The notes beneath the pieces were generated by a model. It was not told the origin of the DNA. It did not search any database and worked only from the letters and a program-made list of their open reading frames with translations. DNA of 64,000 nucleotides from Taenia hydatigena (Eukaryota; Platyhelminthes; Cestoda; Cyclophyllidea; Taeniidae): contig JADWOT020000001.1 of assembly GCA_036345935.2 (NCBI GenBank), positions 5,615,788 to 5,679,787 of the forward strand. The letters are read 5' to 3'. Below, piece after piece: positions 1 through 14,000 of this stretch (position 1 is the stretch's first letter; each line of letters starts with the position of its first letter). A program made the translations under genes and the position numbers.

Positions 1-2014
1 TATGCTTGCAAGTGACTGGCAAGTGACACAATAAAACCAGGTATAGTAAAACTGAGGAGGGGAAAAATATGGTGAATGAAAATCAAACCAGTAACACAAC
101 ATGATAACCAGTGTGATGGGTTCGCTTTCGAGGCAATTCCTATTGGCAAAGACGGACAAATCTCACATCTCTTTTTTGTACCTACAAAATCGTCCGGAGA
201 GGAAGCAATTCCTAACTTTATCAGTGTAAAATGCCTCCAAATGAGCAATACGAAGTGGCATGTCAATGAGCCAGACCCGAGAGCACAGGCCAAACGACCC
301 TTGGGACTGAACTTCCGTGTTGCTTTTTAGCATTACAATTTCCAGTTCGAACAGGAGAATACAACGACACGTTTAATCAACTACTCTTGAGGTTAGTCTC
401 ATTGACCTTGTGAACGGCAAAGGTAAGCCAATCCCTGTCCATCTGACTCCTTTGATTGGCCTTGCGATACTTCTTTATGACTTAGAATATTTAAACTACC
501 CCACCTTTAAGAGGGCTCGACCACCACAGCCGTCTCTGATGGTCTTTCGATGCTTCAGTTGCTTGGTCAATTCACCGTCATGGCTGCACGAGCGCTCACG
601 GCCCCACCGTTGAACAACCACGGGGCGGCATGGCCTTCGAGGTATGCCAGAGGCCTCTCAGCCCTTCTCTACACCGTCAGTAAATTTTCTGGCCAAGAAA
701 TATGACTTACTTTGCCCCTCGAGGAAAATTGACAAGACACATAACACCCACCGTCATTTGTCAGGCTTGTCATCGTTCACCTCGAATCGGAAACTCACTA
801 TATCTATCTTTTTCCTTTACAAGAGAGAGGACAGTCAACCATTTTGTTTGCGAAGTGATTTGATTCAACCAACTAGGTGATCTTGCATGAGAATTGCCAT
901 GTTATCTTCATGAGTTAAACAAAAAGCTGGTGAAAATCTTGATAAAAGTCGGCAAAAAAAACAACAACACAACTTACCCTCTCATGAGCGCGTTGCCGTT
1001 TGAGATCGTCCTTCATGAAACCTATGGACAACAAAGATGATTTTTTGAACTGAAAAGACGCCGATGTTAGATGGTAAAGAAAAACGCTTTCACCATTTAC
1101 CTGGCACTCAATGCACTGAGCTAAATTCCATCTATTCTACTCTTGTGGGTCAATTTCCAAGCTTCTATTTCAATGCACGAACCGTTTGGAGAACTCTGCA
1201 TCCATCACGCCAGTACTGTGCCTACTTCCGAACTCTCCAACTCCCTTGGAGCTTGTGGCCGTTCAGCAAGCCTCCTAACTACCAAGCTTATGTTGTGACC
1301 TCTCTTAAGCCCCTTTACCCTCTTGGTGTCTGTGACTGTTTGGAGAATGCCGCATCCACCACGTCGGCGCTGTAACCGCTTCCAAACTTCTCGACCCTCT
1401 CACAGACAGGTGAGTCAATGTGTACGTAAACTGTGTACACAGACCGACGAGGATGAATTCACAATCATCATTATCATCATTACGCAAATCGTACAAATGA
1501 TGGCTGTTTTGTGCAATTGGCAAACTGGTTTCGTAACCGAATCAGCCCCCAAGGGTGATGCCTCCTCCCATCAAATCAACCTGTCTTTCCACCACCCTCA
1601 GTGGTACCAATGTAATGCCACAAGAAAATGAAAATTTCTTAGGCTAGCCTCTCATTTTAAAGGCAAGAACATTAGGCGGATAAAAAGGAAACTGCTTGTC
1701 TCGGTGGGGACACCAAGAGGACGGATGAATCGCATAAATTAGTGAAATGAGCCGATTAAGTATGCCAAAAGGCTTGGAACTTTAAAAGGCTTATGACAAG
1801 CTATTTCTTAGCTTCAAAGGACTCTTCTAACATGGTAGATGAGAGCGGTGACCCCTATACGGGGGCGAGTAGGAATAAGTGACCTTCAAACCAGCCAATA
1901 CCCCAACGCGGATTGCCATCGGGTAGTCATGACTAAATTATTCAATCAATGAAAGGGATGTTAAGCCGCTGCAAGCAAAAAATAGGGCGAAATGGAGACA
2001 AGGGAGTAACTTAC
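1..2014. other. no recognised exon; beyond last found FLVCR exon
   Basis: About 2 kb containing only short random reading frames on both strands. The transporter gene to the right runs leftwards, and its last recognised exon ends at 2015 in phase 1, so the C-terminal tail exon and 3'UTR must lie here or left of the window. I could not identify that exon: the cytoplasmic tail of this family is variable. No RNA gene or recognisable mobile element was seen in this stretch. Confidence 0.5.
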
Positions 2015-5000
2015 AGGCAGGCACAGCAGCAACCACCATGCAAACGAGGATGAAGATGTTTGTCGGGAGGGAGCCGTACTTCCCGATAATGGCAGTCGCG
2101 ACTTGAGTTAGGATGATACCAAATATCTGCACAACCAAATGATAAGATCAGGTTCAGTAGGCATTGAGTAGGAAATGCCAGTAAATGGCAATAGAAAGGC
2201 ATAGAAAAACACAATTTTATTGGTTAGAGGACTGTTCGAATTCTGTCATAATTCAGGTCATACTACTTAAAAGGGCAAAAAGTAGGCGATCGGGAACACT
2301 TCCACAAAGAATGCGCTGTGCTACGAGGGAACAATAATCCTGCATTTGCTTTGTTTATCAGCGCTGCCCGATTCATGTTGTATGCACAAAACCCATAAGA
2401 TCAACTTATCGTCATCGTGTTTCCACAATACATTACTGTTGCTGGAGGTCGTGACTCATTCGACATTTTCCTCTTTTGGGTTAAGGCTTTGTCAAATCAC
2501 CAGAAGGTTACTGCGATAGCTACAGCAGAAGGATATACACAGAGACTGTTTACGTTCCCACCTCTGTTGGATCAGTGACAGGACGGAAGCTATTTGGATT
2601 TCGATGGCTGGATACCACATCAGTGGATCAGTTCAGGATGGCATCTCAATAGTGGGTTCCGTACGGTGCTCAGTGATGAGTCGAAACTGTCCTTAGAATG
2701 ACCACTTACAAGGCCTCCAGAAAGACAACCTACGGCCATGACACGAAGGCTCACTGTCTCCTTGGTTGTGAGAAGTTGTGTACTCAGAGTAGGGCTAATT
2801 CACGGCTCCCAAATCTGGCAATGCCTTCAGGGACAGTTTGAGAACTCCTCGATGAAGTCGGTCAACAAATTCGAAGCTGTGCAGAGAGGACCGCAAAATG
2901 GAGAGGCAGGACAACTTTCTATAATGCTACAGCAGGAAGAAACTGAATGGAGAGTAATTGTTATCTCCAGAGACACTGCTGTCAGACTCAAGAAGTTGGA
3001 TGCAAATTCATGAACTCAAAAAACTTCCTCCATTTGTATTTATCGTAATCTCTAGAGGGAGAAATCATTGCTGTTGAAGTGTTTGCTTTTTAAGTGGCAG
3101 AAGATGATGAAAAAGGGGAGGAGAAGGAGGAGAATAAACTTATCCCAATCACACGCGATTTGAGAAGACAATCAAGTAGACGTGACAATCCTCTCCACGC
3201 TTTGACACTGCGCCCAGAAGCCTTAATTCCCACTGACGTTATGAAGGATGAGAAAAGTAAGAGAACGAATCATCTCAACTCTGCTTATCGAGGGGGCAGG
3301 TGGAATAGGTTTGACAAAAATGGAAATAAGCCACCATGGGTGACCTGCACACTGATCACACAACTAAGGAGCTTCTGGACGTCCACGTCTGTCAACTTTT
3401 AACTTCTCCACCTTTCAAATGAGCTGGAAGGATGACGGGAAAAGGGGAGGAGAGGTCTCATATTCACCAACACAACTTACGTGAGCCGAAGTATTGAGAA
3501 TGCCCGAGGTGAGACCCTCATCGATGGGATAGGTAATTTCTGCTGCATATTCAAAGCCGAGGGGCAGAAAGCCAGACTGAAAGAAGCTGCAATGGTGAGG
3601 GAGAAACAGAAGGGCCACTAAATACTCATTATTTTAGCTAAATAAACCTTAAATTATCCACGGCACAATCTAGTAAACCTCATCAGGATCTTCGAATGGG
3701 AAGTTTATCAAATTGCAGAAGATGGGAATAAGTTGAATGCAGTGCCTCCTGCCTCCAGACTAAGCGTCATTGAGTGAACCGACGAAGTTACCCCCATTTG
3801 AATTGACTTATTTGATCTACTCGAATGCAAGACTTTCCCTTTCTTACCATTCGCCTCTAACCAAATGGACTGGGTTGAATTGATATGAACCTAAAGATTT
3901 CTTTGACGCATCATAGAAGTCGCTAGGACCATCAAGGTACTTATGACAAACTTTCTGTCTCTTATGGGGGGCGGGGAAGTGGGAATGTCGAGCCTCGAGC
4001 AGACAACGTCCCAGTCCATCCTCGCCGGTTGAATGCCCATGGCGAAACACATTCGTTTAGTCCTTCGCATAGTCCTCCACCTTCGACTTGGCTAATCTTT
4101 GATGAGCATTGGAATTGCAGGCCAGGAGGGAACTTCTCTTTCAGAGCATTGACCAATCCTGTGCACGTATAACATTTAGCACCGCCCCTGGCAAACACTG
4201 GAATCCCTTTGAGGTCCAAACTACCTAGTTTCTTTGAGGAGACGATAATTACAACCTGGAACATGCGCTCAAAGGGATGAGTCAATAAGGATTCTCAACC
4301 TCTGTGATGTAGGAGGTATTAAAGGCAAATCAGGACGCAAAAAAGATGACTCAAGAAGATGTTTCCCATTGGAAGCGCTCTTTGTGAGCCAGTCCACCTC
4401 TTCCATGCGATCTAGACTCCGCCCCTCCCCCTTCCTCCCAAATGCAATCAGCATTTTGGCAGGATGTGCTCGGTGTCACCAAAATGCTAGTAAGACAAAA
4501 GTTTGCCGTTGACACACCAAAAGTGGTTACTTCACTTACCCAAGGAGGATCATAGTGAGGAAGACGGTGCCAATTAGATTGCTGTAAATGCTCCCCATAA
4601 AAGCGCCCATGCTGACCACACTGAGGAAGTAGAAGATGATCAAGACGCGTCTAAACAAAGTAGAGAGACAAAACGCTTGCCTTATTCACAATAGAGATGG
4701 ACGGACCTACAGCGCATGAGACTGCACAATCGTCGATAATTGAGAGCAGTGGTGCTGGCCACTTTTAATAGCTTTTGACAGGTTAAGATACAAATAGACA
4801 CCAAAATATTGAAAATCACAGAGCAACACTACTTTAATCATGCGCAGGATCGGTGTGTGTTGGCATTTTCCCCAGTACAATAGGAAGTCAGTGCCTTTTA
4901 ATGGATCAGAGATTGGCAGGTATTCTTGAAATAGGCAAAAGACAGTTGGCTTGTATTCATACTTTCTTATTACCATCAAGACACGATTAGCTGCGTTTTG

Positions 5001-8000
5001 TCAATTAAAAGCATATAATTAGAGTGTTAATTCTTGCAAGAGGTGTTGAGCTTCCGCCACTTGCTTGACAGCATTACCACATTCAGTACCAATGCGTCAC
5101 ACATATGTGACGCAATTACATAACAAGTGATAGCACCGAATTGTGGGCGTAAAAACAAGTGCTAGGGCTTAAAGCACTGTACCTTAAAAGATAAATGTTC
5201 CCTGATTGAAAGTAAATGCCTTTTTTACAATATTTTGGGTAAGAATCGAAGTGACTGAAACGAAGCCTAATGACAGCTAATGCCATGCAAGAGTCGTAAA
5301 GCATCTGACCAGTGGTGACCGATTCCCTTCTGCCACCTTGGTAATCAGCCAAAGCACAATTGCCTTTTCGTGACCTAAACCGGCAAGTCCTTTTTATCAA
5401 CACCACGAGCGAAGGAAGATGCGTTACAGTGTGAAGTCCACGCATTCCTGCCCGCACTCGCACACTAAAACGACCAGCAGTGAATTATTTACCATTCTAA
5501 CGATAACATCTTGCAAGAGGAAGTTAAAATTTGCCCCTGAAATGACGAAAACACAAGTAGTGGGCAAATGGCCCCAGTGTTGTTTCCAAGTTTGCCCTGG
5601 AGTCAGCAGCTTCAATGGAAGAAGCGCCACCGTGGCCCTAAGTGCCAAGATACGAGGCGATTGAAAGGATTTGGAAGATTAATGCTTCCCACTCTGCTTG
5701 CTTTTTGTTAGCCCTGGCACTTGAAGCATTTTAAGTGGTGTTGGGGAGTGCTGTGCCTATGAGAGGATCTAGAAGGCGGTCGCATGAGATGTGGACAACA
5801 GAAAATGAACAAGTTAAGAAGAAGTCGGACACGAATTTTTACACGGCTACATCCCTACTCATTACTGCCTCACGTCCATATAATGTCAAGCCGGCGATAT
5901 TTATCACTAGGCCCTACCAATGCATGGACAGAAACGTTTTGATCGCATATTTTGAGGCTCCACAGAATGCTGAATGACGATGTTGATCTGCCTCACTCAC
6001 CTGTACAGGCCTGTCTTCTTGAGCACCGCTCCTGCAACGATCGAACCAACCAGTCCCGCAATCACCATGCTGAACCCGATCCATCCAATAGCTACTTGTT
6101 CCGTCTACAGGTGGAAATGAAAAGCCAAAAGTCAGGCTTTTACTACTTTGGGCGAAAGACTACAAAATGTAGGAATCCCAGTTTGTTGTCTGGGGGAAAG
6201 GCAGTCTAAGAAGTTGTCTGCTACGTTTCCAAAGGATACCCATAGTCTCCTGAAGACTTCCACTTTCTGCAGAGATAGAGCTGTGCTCTTTAAGAGAAAT
6301 AGGCTCGATAGGCAGGCAACGCAAGAAGTAAGGAGATGATGATGATAGAGGAGGAGGAGGAGGAGGAGGAGGAGGAGGAGGAGGAGGAGGAGGAGGAGGA
6401 GGAGGAGGAGGAGGAGGAGGAGGAGGAGGAGGAGAGGAGGAGGAGGAGGAGGAGGAGGGGAGGAGGAGGAGAGGAGGAGGAGGAGGAGGAGGAGAGAGGA
6501 GGAGGAGGAGGAGGAGAGGAGAGGAGGAGGAGGAGGAGGAGGAGGAGGAGGAGGAGGAGGAGGAGGAGGAGGAGGAGGAGGAGGAGGAGGAGGAGGAGGA
6601 GGGGAGGAGGGAGGGAGGAGGAGGAGAGGAGGAGGAGGAGGAGGAGGAGGAGAGGGGAGGAGGAGGAGGAGGAGAGGAGGAGGAGAGGAGGAGGAGAGAG
6701 GAGGAGGAGGAGGAGGAGAGGAGGAGGGGAGGAGGAGGAGGAGGAGGAGGAGGAGGAGAGAGGAGGAGGAGGAGGAGGAGGAGGAGAGGAGGAGAGGGGA
6801 GGAGGAGGAGAGGAGGAGGAGGGGAGGAGGAGGAGGAGGAGGAGGAGGGGAGAGGAGAGAGGAGGAGGAGGAGAGGAGGAGAGGAGGAGGAGGAGGAGGA
6901 GGAGGAGGAGGAGGAGGAGGAGGAGGAGGAGGAGGAGGAGGAGGAGGAGGAGGAGGACTTAATGTCGAGAAGGCCTACGCAGCACTGAAATACTTTGAAT
7001 GCCGCAGTCCTTCTGGCCATAAATAATGCCAGAATATCGTGGCAGCAAACAGTAGTAATGACAAGTGCCATTTTATCGCGCTGCACCATTTGAGCCTAAA
7101 AGTATTTATTCTAATGGGTCTCAAACAATCAATCAAGAATATACGATGAAGGCATGCCATACCAATGTCCTATTTACCATCTCTCACCATGTCACCTGTC
7201 ATATGCGTCCGCCTATGTAAAAAACGCTGAAGCAGGTTTTGATGAAAGAGCTTCTGGTCGAAGTTGAGCTCACTACCACCGAGGTGAGAGCAAACACTGT
7301 GAAGCCCAACTCACAGAGACCTCCTCTTTCAAACAATACATCTAATTCAGAAACTCGCGACGCACAAGCGCGAGGAGTTGTGAAATGGAGTGCGAGTTTT
7401 TCAACATTCTGGAATGACTAAAAAGCAGGTGCGATACAGAAACTACCAAAAAGTGGAACAAGGGCGTTTTCTGGGCCTACAGATAATCCAACAGAAGGGT
7501 GTTCCAATAAACAGTTAACTTTTGAGTGCCGAAGCATTTTTACTAACTACTGGGGCTCTCTGTGTGGTTTTCCCAGAAGCTCCCTAAATGTTACTTCGAC
7601 ATCTTCATGAGCCAGCGGACAGTGCTTGATAGAGTCCAAGAGAAAAACAGACGTCTTTGGAAAAGCATAAGCAAGGACGAGAAGGCCTGAGGCGACTTTA
7701 GTGATCATGGAAGAGGATGGAATGAACCTTTCCAAACCGATTCAGGGAAGTACATATTGGGTGTCAAAGGTGCTTAGAGTCATCCGTTTCGAGGAATCGT
7801 AGTGTATAAAAGATTATGTTTCCAGTCTGGCAATCTATGGAATGGATCTGAGTAAATGCTCCAACAGCGCACCGAGAATTCGCAGATACGACAGTAAGGT
7901 TTACTTTTATATCAATCATGGAGGAGGATTCAGAAATTGTCATGTTCAAATAATTTGAACAAGGCGGCATGAGTGAGAGCAACAAATAGGCCGAGAGCGA

Positions 8001-11000
8001 AAAATTCCCGTAGCCATAGTAGCGTGATTTATGCAAGCAATGGAATGGGCTTCAGGGCGTGCCTACTGCCTCTCAGGCCTCCTATGCTCTAGCAAAAGGC
8101 CATCATTCCTGCATCGTACGAATTGACTATGTTCGTGGCACCGCCCAAAGGTCTGATCGTGAAGAGGAATAGTGAGTGACACTGGTTCACCCACGATGTG
8201 TGTTCATTAGCCTCATCGAGTAATCAGGCATCAATGGCGTAACAACAGGCTGTGGGGTCAGCTCAGGTCCAACCCATGCCATGTGGCAGGTTAGGACTAA
8301 CCTCCCTGATACTTTAATCTGCCATCTATGAGAGCCGAGTTTCCTTACACTGTGATGAAATACGCATTCACGAATGACTAATTCATCTGCCACACTTACC
8401 ATATGAGGAGAGTTCTCAAATGATTGCCACAATTGACACGATGGCATTCTTCATTACACAAAGGCCATTACACCTTGAGGTATGAGGGAGGCTTGCCAGA
8501 AAAGGCAGCAATATGGCTTAAGTGAAACTTCCTACCTGCATACTGGTGTGATTATGCAATGCTTTGGCACGACTTGGGGATGATGTAAATGTAGACTATT
8601 AAGTAGCAACATTCATGCCGCCTATAGATGACTCTAAACACTTGATGTCACACCTTATAATCTGGCACAAGTGGGTACAGAATGCACTATTGCATTATGA
8701 CATTCAATGATGTTTAATCTATGTGCACTCAAGTTAAACCTAGACCATTAATATTTCATCCCCTTACTACATCCCAGTAGATGCAAAAGTTCCCATTGCT
8801 TCGTGATCTACAAGGCATCTGTGCCTGACTCGAACCTTTTGGGTTCCCACCCTTTCGACCTCTCTTCTTTATCACCTCAACGTATCTACACCTTAGCGTC
8901 TCGTTAAACCAGTCGGCTAAGCTGTGTAGTGCAGATAATTAGTTATCACCTTTGATTCAAAGTTTCCGTTTTTAGATTAGTTAACAAATGCAAGTGAACC
9001 AGCTATGAGGAGGGGAAGGAGAATGAAAGAAATCACCAGCTGTAGTAATTTGTTTGTTAGAACTGCGGGTTTCTGTCAAGGTCACAGGGGTGGCCGTACT
9101 GCCCTAGCTGCGTGGGCTGGCCTCCGGGCCATGTCAGCAGCCTATTTCCCTCTGTTCGGTGAATATATTTATTCTACCCTGCCACTTTGCCTTCTTTTGC
9201 CTTAAGGGAGCCTCGGTACGCTACATTGGTGGCAGCGGAAAGCGGACCCGACTCTATAGGGTTTTTTTATCCCGATCTCTACCGCCTGCGGCATGTTGCA
9301 GCGGTGCGAATGAAGTGCATGTGCTACGGATGGGCCACGAACGACGTCCACCTCCGGCATCTACCCCATCTCCGTGTTCTACAAGAATGCTATCAACAAC
9401 TGAAGCGACACTAGCCATGAACCACCTGGAAAGCTTCGTTTCGAAGATTACCCCTATTACACTTGCTTAAGGAGATCGGCGTGCTAACGCCTCCCTACGG
9501 ACATACTGATGGTCGGCAGAACCACTTAGTCCGAATTTTGTTTCCAAGCCAGACGAGACTCGAAGTGCAATGCATTTTCAAGAGGGATCACTGACGTTGA
9601 TGTCAAGCATCGCCTCAATCGCGTCGAATGTTGGCGACTGGCATGGTTAGCCCGTGGGTGCTTCTTGCAGCACCGAGTATGTTGTGATGGCTGACACGGC
9701 AGGTGTATGAAGGGGCGCGTCGGGGACGACACTCGAAAGAGGAGAGGGGCAATGTAGTACTTGGTTTGTCAGAACTGCTGGTTTCGGTCAGGGTCACAGA
9801 GGTGGCCGTACTGCCCTAGCTGCGTGGGCTGGCCTCCGGGCCATGCCAGCAGCCTATTTCCCTCTGTTCGGTGAATATATGTATTCTACCCTGCCACTTT
9901 GCCTTCTTTTGCCTTAAGGGAGCCTCGGGACGCTACACCAGCCATATTCCAAACCTGATCGGCATGTAGCATAACCGTCGGGAAGTACGATTTTCCCCTT
10001 TTGAGGACCCTACTTTGACTACTGTCGAAAGAAGAGAAGGTGGGTAAGCTTTTGCATTAAACATGAGGACAAATCAGGTTGATTTTAAGGTGGGATAGAG
10101 TCTTTTGCAGATTTTGTAATCTCTCTTTTGGTAGAAAGTACTTGACAATGCACCCAAAAGGCAAATATGGTATGAAAATGCCGTGGAGGTGGTGCTGAGT
10201 CAGCACACCATGGGTATTGCACAACCTATTGCCCAGGCGTCACACGATTGCTGAGTATACACCTAAAAGAATTTATCTTTGCCCTCTTTGACTTCTTTTA
10301 AGAGGGTCATGTGCCTATGGGTGTTGTAGACAATGATAAGAGTGATCGCACCCGTTTGAAATTTTTCAGACTTAATATGGCAAAATCGACTGGGAGGTAT
10401 TTTAATAAAGAGATAGAAAAAATGGAAAATCAACAACCCCTATTGGGCTTAAAGCGAGGGAAATGACGTCAAAGGCTTGAGAGGAGATATTTTATGACAA
10501 AAACGCCTTTGAAACACGATAAAAGCACTTCTAACTAAGTGTTTAAATAGTCCAAAATGAAGGTCAAGCATGGGCTTTCATTAGGGAAGGGAGTGTTTGC
10601 ATAAACGACTGAACATAAGGGGGAGGCGCAGCCCGGCTTCTTTGGGGAAAAAGTATACACCTTCATAGGCAGCACGTTCTATTTGCCTAAATGTGTTTAA
10701 ATGGGTTTCGCGAAATATAAGATCAAAAAACTTTTAAATTATCTGTGTTTCATTTGTCTGAAATTAAACAAGACGAATTAAATGTGTGAAAATTAGTCCT
10801 CCGCGCCGAAGGTAGTCACGACATTTAGTGCGTAGATGAAAGGCTTTAAAGCGGCTATGGCACTAGTGTGGTAGTTAATAAGCCTTTCGTATGTTCAGAT
10901 CACCAGGATAAAGGGCGGAACTCCTGAACGACCTCATCAAAGTGGAAGATCAACAGCCAAATGGCCTACAAGAAAGCTGAACATGAGCGCCTGATCTGCC

Positions 11001-14000
11001 TTAGCTCCAATTCACAACTAATCTAAGTTCAGCGAAGCGACTCCGCCGGGTGGATCCCTAAGCAGGTAAATGCATCGAAGATCCACACAGTCTGCTGACT
11101 TCAAGAGTGCAGAAAAGCTGGATGGACTTTGCACAAATTCACTGATCTTCCCACCTCTAGTTCCATTGTGGCTTCGCCCTGCCTACGTTGAATTGTTACC
11201 TTTTCTTGGGTTGGGTGAGTGGACTTGAACCCGAGCGAAACAAAAACCAACTACCATCATTACCGATTTGGCTTATTCCACCGGGGCGCCTGTTTACAAG
11301 CTACTTCCAAGTTCTAAGATAAAGTATCACTGAAAATGGAGGCCACAACCGATCCACAATCAGATAAACGATTTGAACTGCCTAATTACCGATCTGTAGA
11401 GCGATCGAGAAGGCGGGATGAAAGGCAAAATGAAGAAAATTGATTAAAATGGAAACCTTCTGTGGTATTTGGTGGAAGGTTAGACAAATGTCTGTCTGGA
11501 TAAAAGGAACTGCAAGAATCACCATCACCGTTGTCATTAAACGCACCGGGAAAAACTCTGCGACGATGCTATTCAGAAGAGTACCAATCTCGTAGTACAC
11601 TCCCGTGTTCACACCTTAAAAGGAAGGAAGAAGAAGAAGAGAGGTGAGTTGACTGGCGATTGAGTGGATTGCCAAGTGAATTGGTGCTTCATTAGATGTG
11701 TCAGTGAGTGAGTGGCTCCTTATTTGAATTAGAGAATGAAAAGAAGTGAACAGTGGAATGCGAGTTGGCACACTAACTGAGGGAATTGTCTAGTAAGGGA
11801 AGATATGTCTGCTCGTCCGCAACTCACCATAGCAGATGTTGAGGAGGATGAAGCTGACACACTTGAAGCAATGTACGACCTGGTGGAAGTAGCTCTGATT
11901 AACCAGCTCCGACTCCTCCGCAGTCAAAACAGAGGAGCTCTCATGGTCTGTAATAAGCAAATAAATGGTTGAAAGTGGCCTATTTGAAGGTATCTCGTCT
12001 TATTTTGGAGTCAATTGTAACAAAATAAAATCCCAACTCGTAGCCAACATGAGCTGTTCCAGCAGAAGTACTGCAGTCGCATTCATCTGGCGATTGTCAA
12101 TTAAATGACGTAGAGTAATCACCTCAGGCACTCTCATCCCTAAAAGGGTGTCATGGTGACTCATGGTGGTGTCTGGCTAAATAATTCCGTTTCTGATTTT
12201 GCGTAGCTAGCTGAAATTGGAGTGAATTATCGGTTAGATTAGCATCGGTGGGCAGGACAAGTCCTTGGCTCTTCACCGAGTAACGAATACCGCTAGAATG
12301 TGTTGCAACAAAGTCAAGGGTCACATAAACTGTCATTTGAGGAACCGAAGTACTTGATAAAGTAGTCGTGATCAGCTCCAGGCAAAGAATGTGGCTTACA
12401 ACTCTTTTCGTCTCTCATTTGTATCTAACACTCACTTGATGCAGCTTGAAAAGGCGAAAAGGATGAGGTGCATTGACTTGACATGTTTAATTAGCAAAGG
12501 CACTTGGATCAAGTTCATCGGCTAACCCTGATCCGGCTGGCTTTGTTCGATGTCTGAGGAAAAAGTGTGGCGAGTGTGGTTACCCCCGTAATGAAGAGAT
12601 TCATGAACTGATCAGCCCTACTTCAGAGGAGGAAATTGACCAAGGTCAAGATCAAGAAAATTCCAAGTCGCATTCTTCCTTCGACCTCCAAGATTACCTC
12701 AGATCTACTTGTCTAACACGTCATTACGCGTTGCAAGGCCTGACAAGCTCTCAAGACACGCCGAATGAAATGGAAGCGCGTGGATCAAGTTAAATATTTA
12801 GGTAAGGGCGGCGAAAATAACAAAATGAAAGACTGACCAAAAGCAGAATCGAAGTCAGCCTCGTCCGGTTTGTCACCTGACAATTGAGCACGACGTTGCA
12901 AAATCCGTTTGTATTGGGCTAGACTGGGTGCAATCTTCGGCTCCTCCCTAAAGACTACATGAAAGGAGAAAGTGGTAGTGGAGGAGTTAGTCAGTTCAAA
13001 TTAAAGCAGCTTTTCTACGACCTGAGCATAACTTTGGTTGTGTGGTTGTTTGCACCCGCCCAGTTGTCACTTTTGACCTGATTGGCGTGGAACCATCGAT
13101 GCGAATTCATTTGATCGTGGAATCGACAGGCAGGGTGGGAAAGTGCCAACACTCAAACACTTTCCAAACGGACAACGTGAATCATTTTGGCCACTAATTA
13201 TGAGACATGGGGTCTTCGATGTCTCTCTCCCTCACTCTGTCTCCATAAATGCCAATTATTTTCCACCTAGAGTCAGTGAAGGGGCATATCATTGCTGCTA
13301 CTACCTCAAACACACGTACACTGCGGTTAGAAGGTGTGACCAATCGGTTAAGGGTGATTTCACAAAAGTATCCACAAATCACACAGTTTATGGGTGCCTT
13401 TTTTAGGTTCGTCTGACAATTTCGCCTCTCTTTTTGTAAGGCTGCCTCGATGTCGCCATTTGTAAGCTAACAGGAATCCCTTGGAGGTAGCTGTGAGCAC
13501 GAGGCGATGGGCAAAATGTGAGGTATTTGGCGCGATGAGAGTGTGAACACTTGAAGTAACTGCACGCACCTAGGCACATTGGGAACTTCCATTCCATTTT
13601 AAGCATGTGTATTGGCCACGTGGCATATGGCAACTTTATTTTTTCTCTTCCTCTCCGTGTAGGTGCGAATTAGTGGCATATTTTGACAACTGGAAAGGCA
13701 CCACCGATCCATTTAAATGGAATAAGTGGATGGGGAAATAGGCAGAAGGATGTAGGACGGGATGATGGATTGAGGAAATTGTAATAGATGCACCATCAGA
13801 TGGATTTCGCAATGTGAGAGGGCTAGTCAAGAAGTTGATCAGCATATAGGATGGTAAACTGACAAAGGTGCTCGTCAAGCTTGTCATTATTTACTGTCAC
13901 CCAAATTTATGGGAAGGCTCGTCAACTCATGCTCATACTTATCTGTGTACCTGTTGTAGTCATGCCAACATGCAACCCTTTAACAGACGCAAAGATTAGC

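Larger units (their letters stand above)
9041..9937 (+). mobile_element. complete TRIM (terminal-repeat retrotransposon in miniature), Ta-TRIM-like
   Basis: A non-autonomous LTR retrotransposon of 897 bp. Two 185-bp direct repeats (9041-9225, 9753-9937), both starting TGTAG and ending CTACA, flank a 527-bp interior. Directly inside the left LTR is a primer-binding-site-like TGGTGGCAGCGG (from 9227). Just before the right LTR is a purine tract (9735-9749). The five bases on each side are identical (CCAGC at 9036-9040 and 9938-9942), a target-site duplication. The interior has no reverse transcriptase, integrase or gag reading frame, so it depends on a partner element. By eye the two LTRs differ at about 10 of 185 positions, so the insertion is not recent. 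It sits in the FLVCR intron 6105-11546, opposite to the gene. Identity as Ta-TRIM is from memory of the family, not a search. Confidence 0.88.

Noticed and set aside
2600..2740. Sequence reading [12 protein letters not shown], reminiscent of the Tc1-type transposase motif VLFSDES
   Set aside because: Only a dozen residues match, frames break on both sides, and no terminal inverted repeats were found; too weak to call.
6160..7089. Long open frames of 309 codons (minus) and 208 codons (plus, 6336-6962) over the purine tract
   Set aside because: They exist only because a GGA/CCT repeat has no stops; composition is Ser/Pro/Leu or Glu/Arg/Gly runs with no flanking homology.
8045..8100. Weak resemblance to the TRIM LTR core (TGCCTACTGCCTCTCAGGCCTCC)
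   Set aside because: Match is short and lacks the CCGGGCCATG core and either LTR end.
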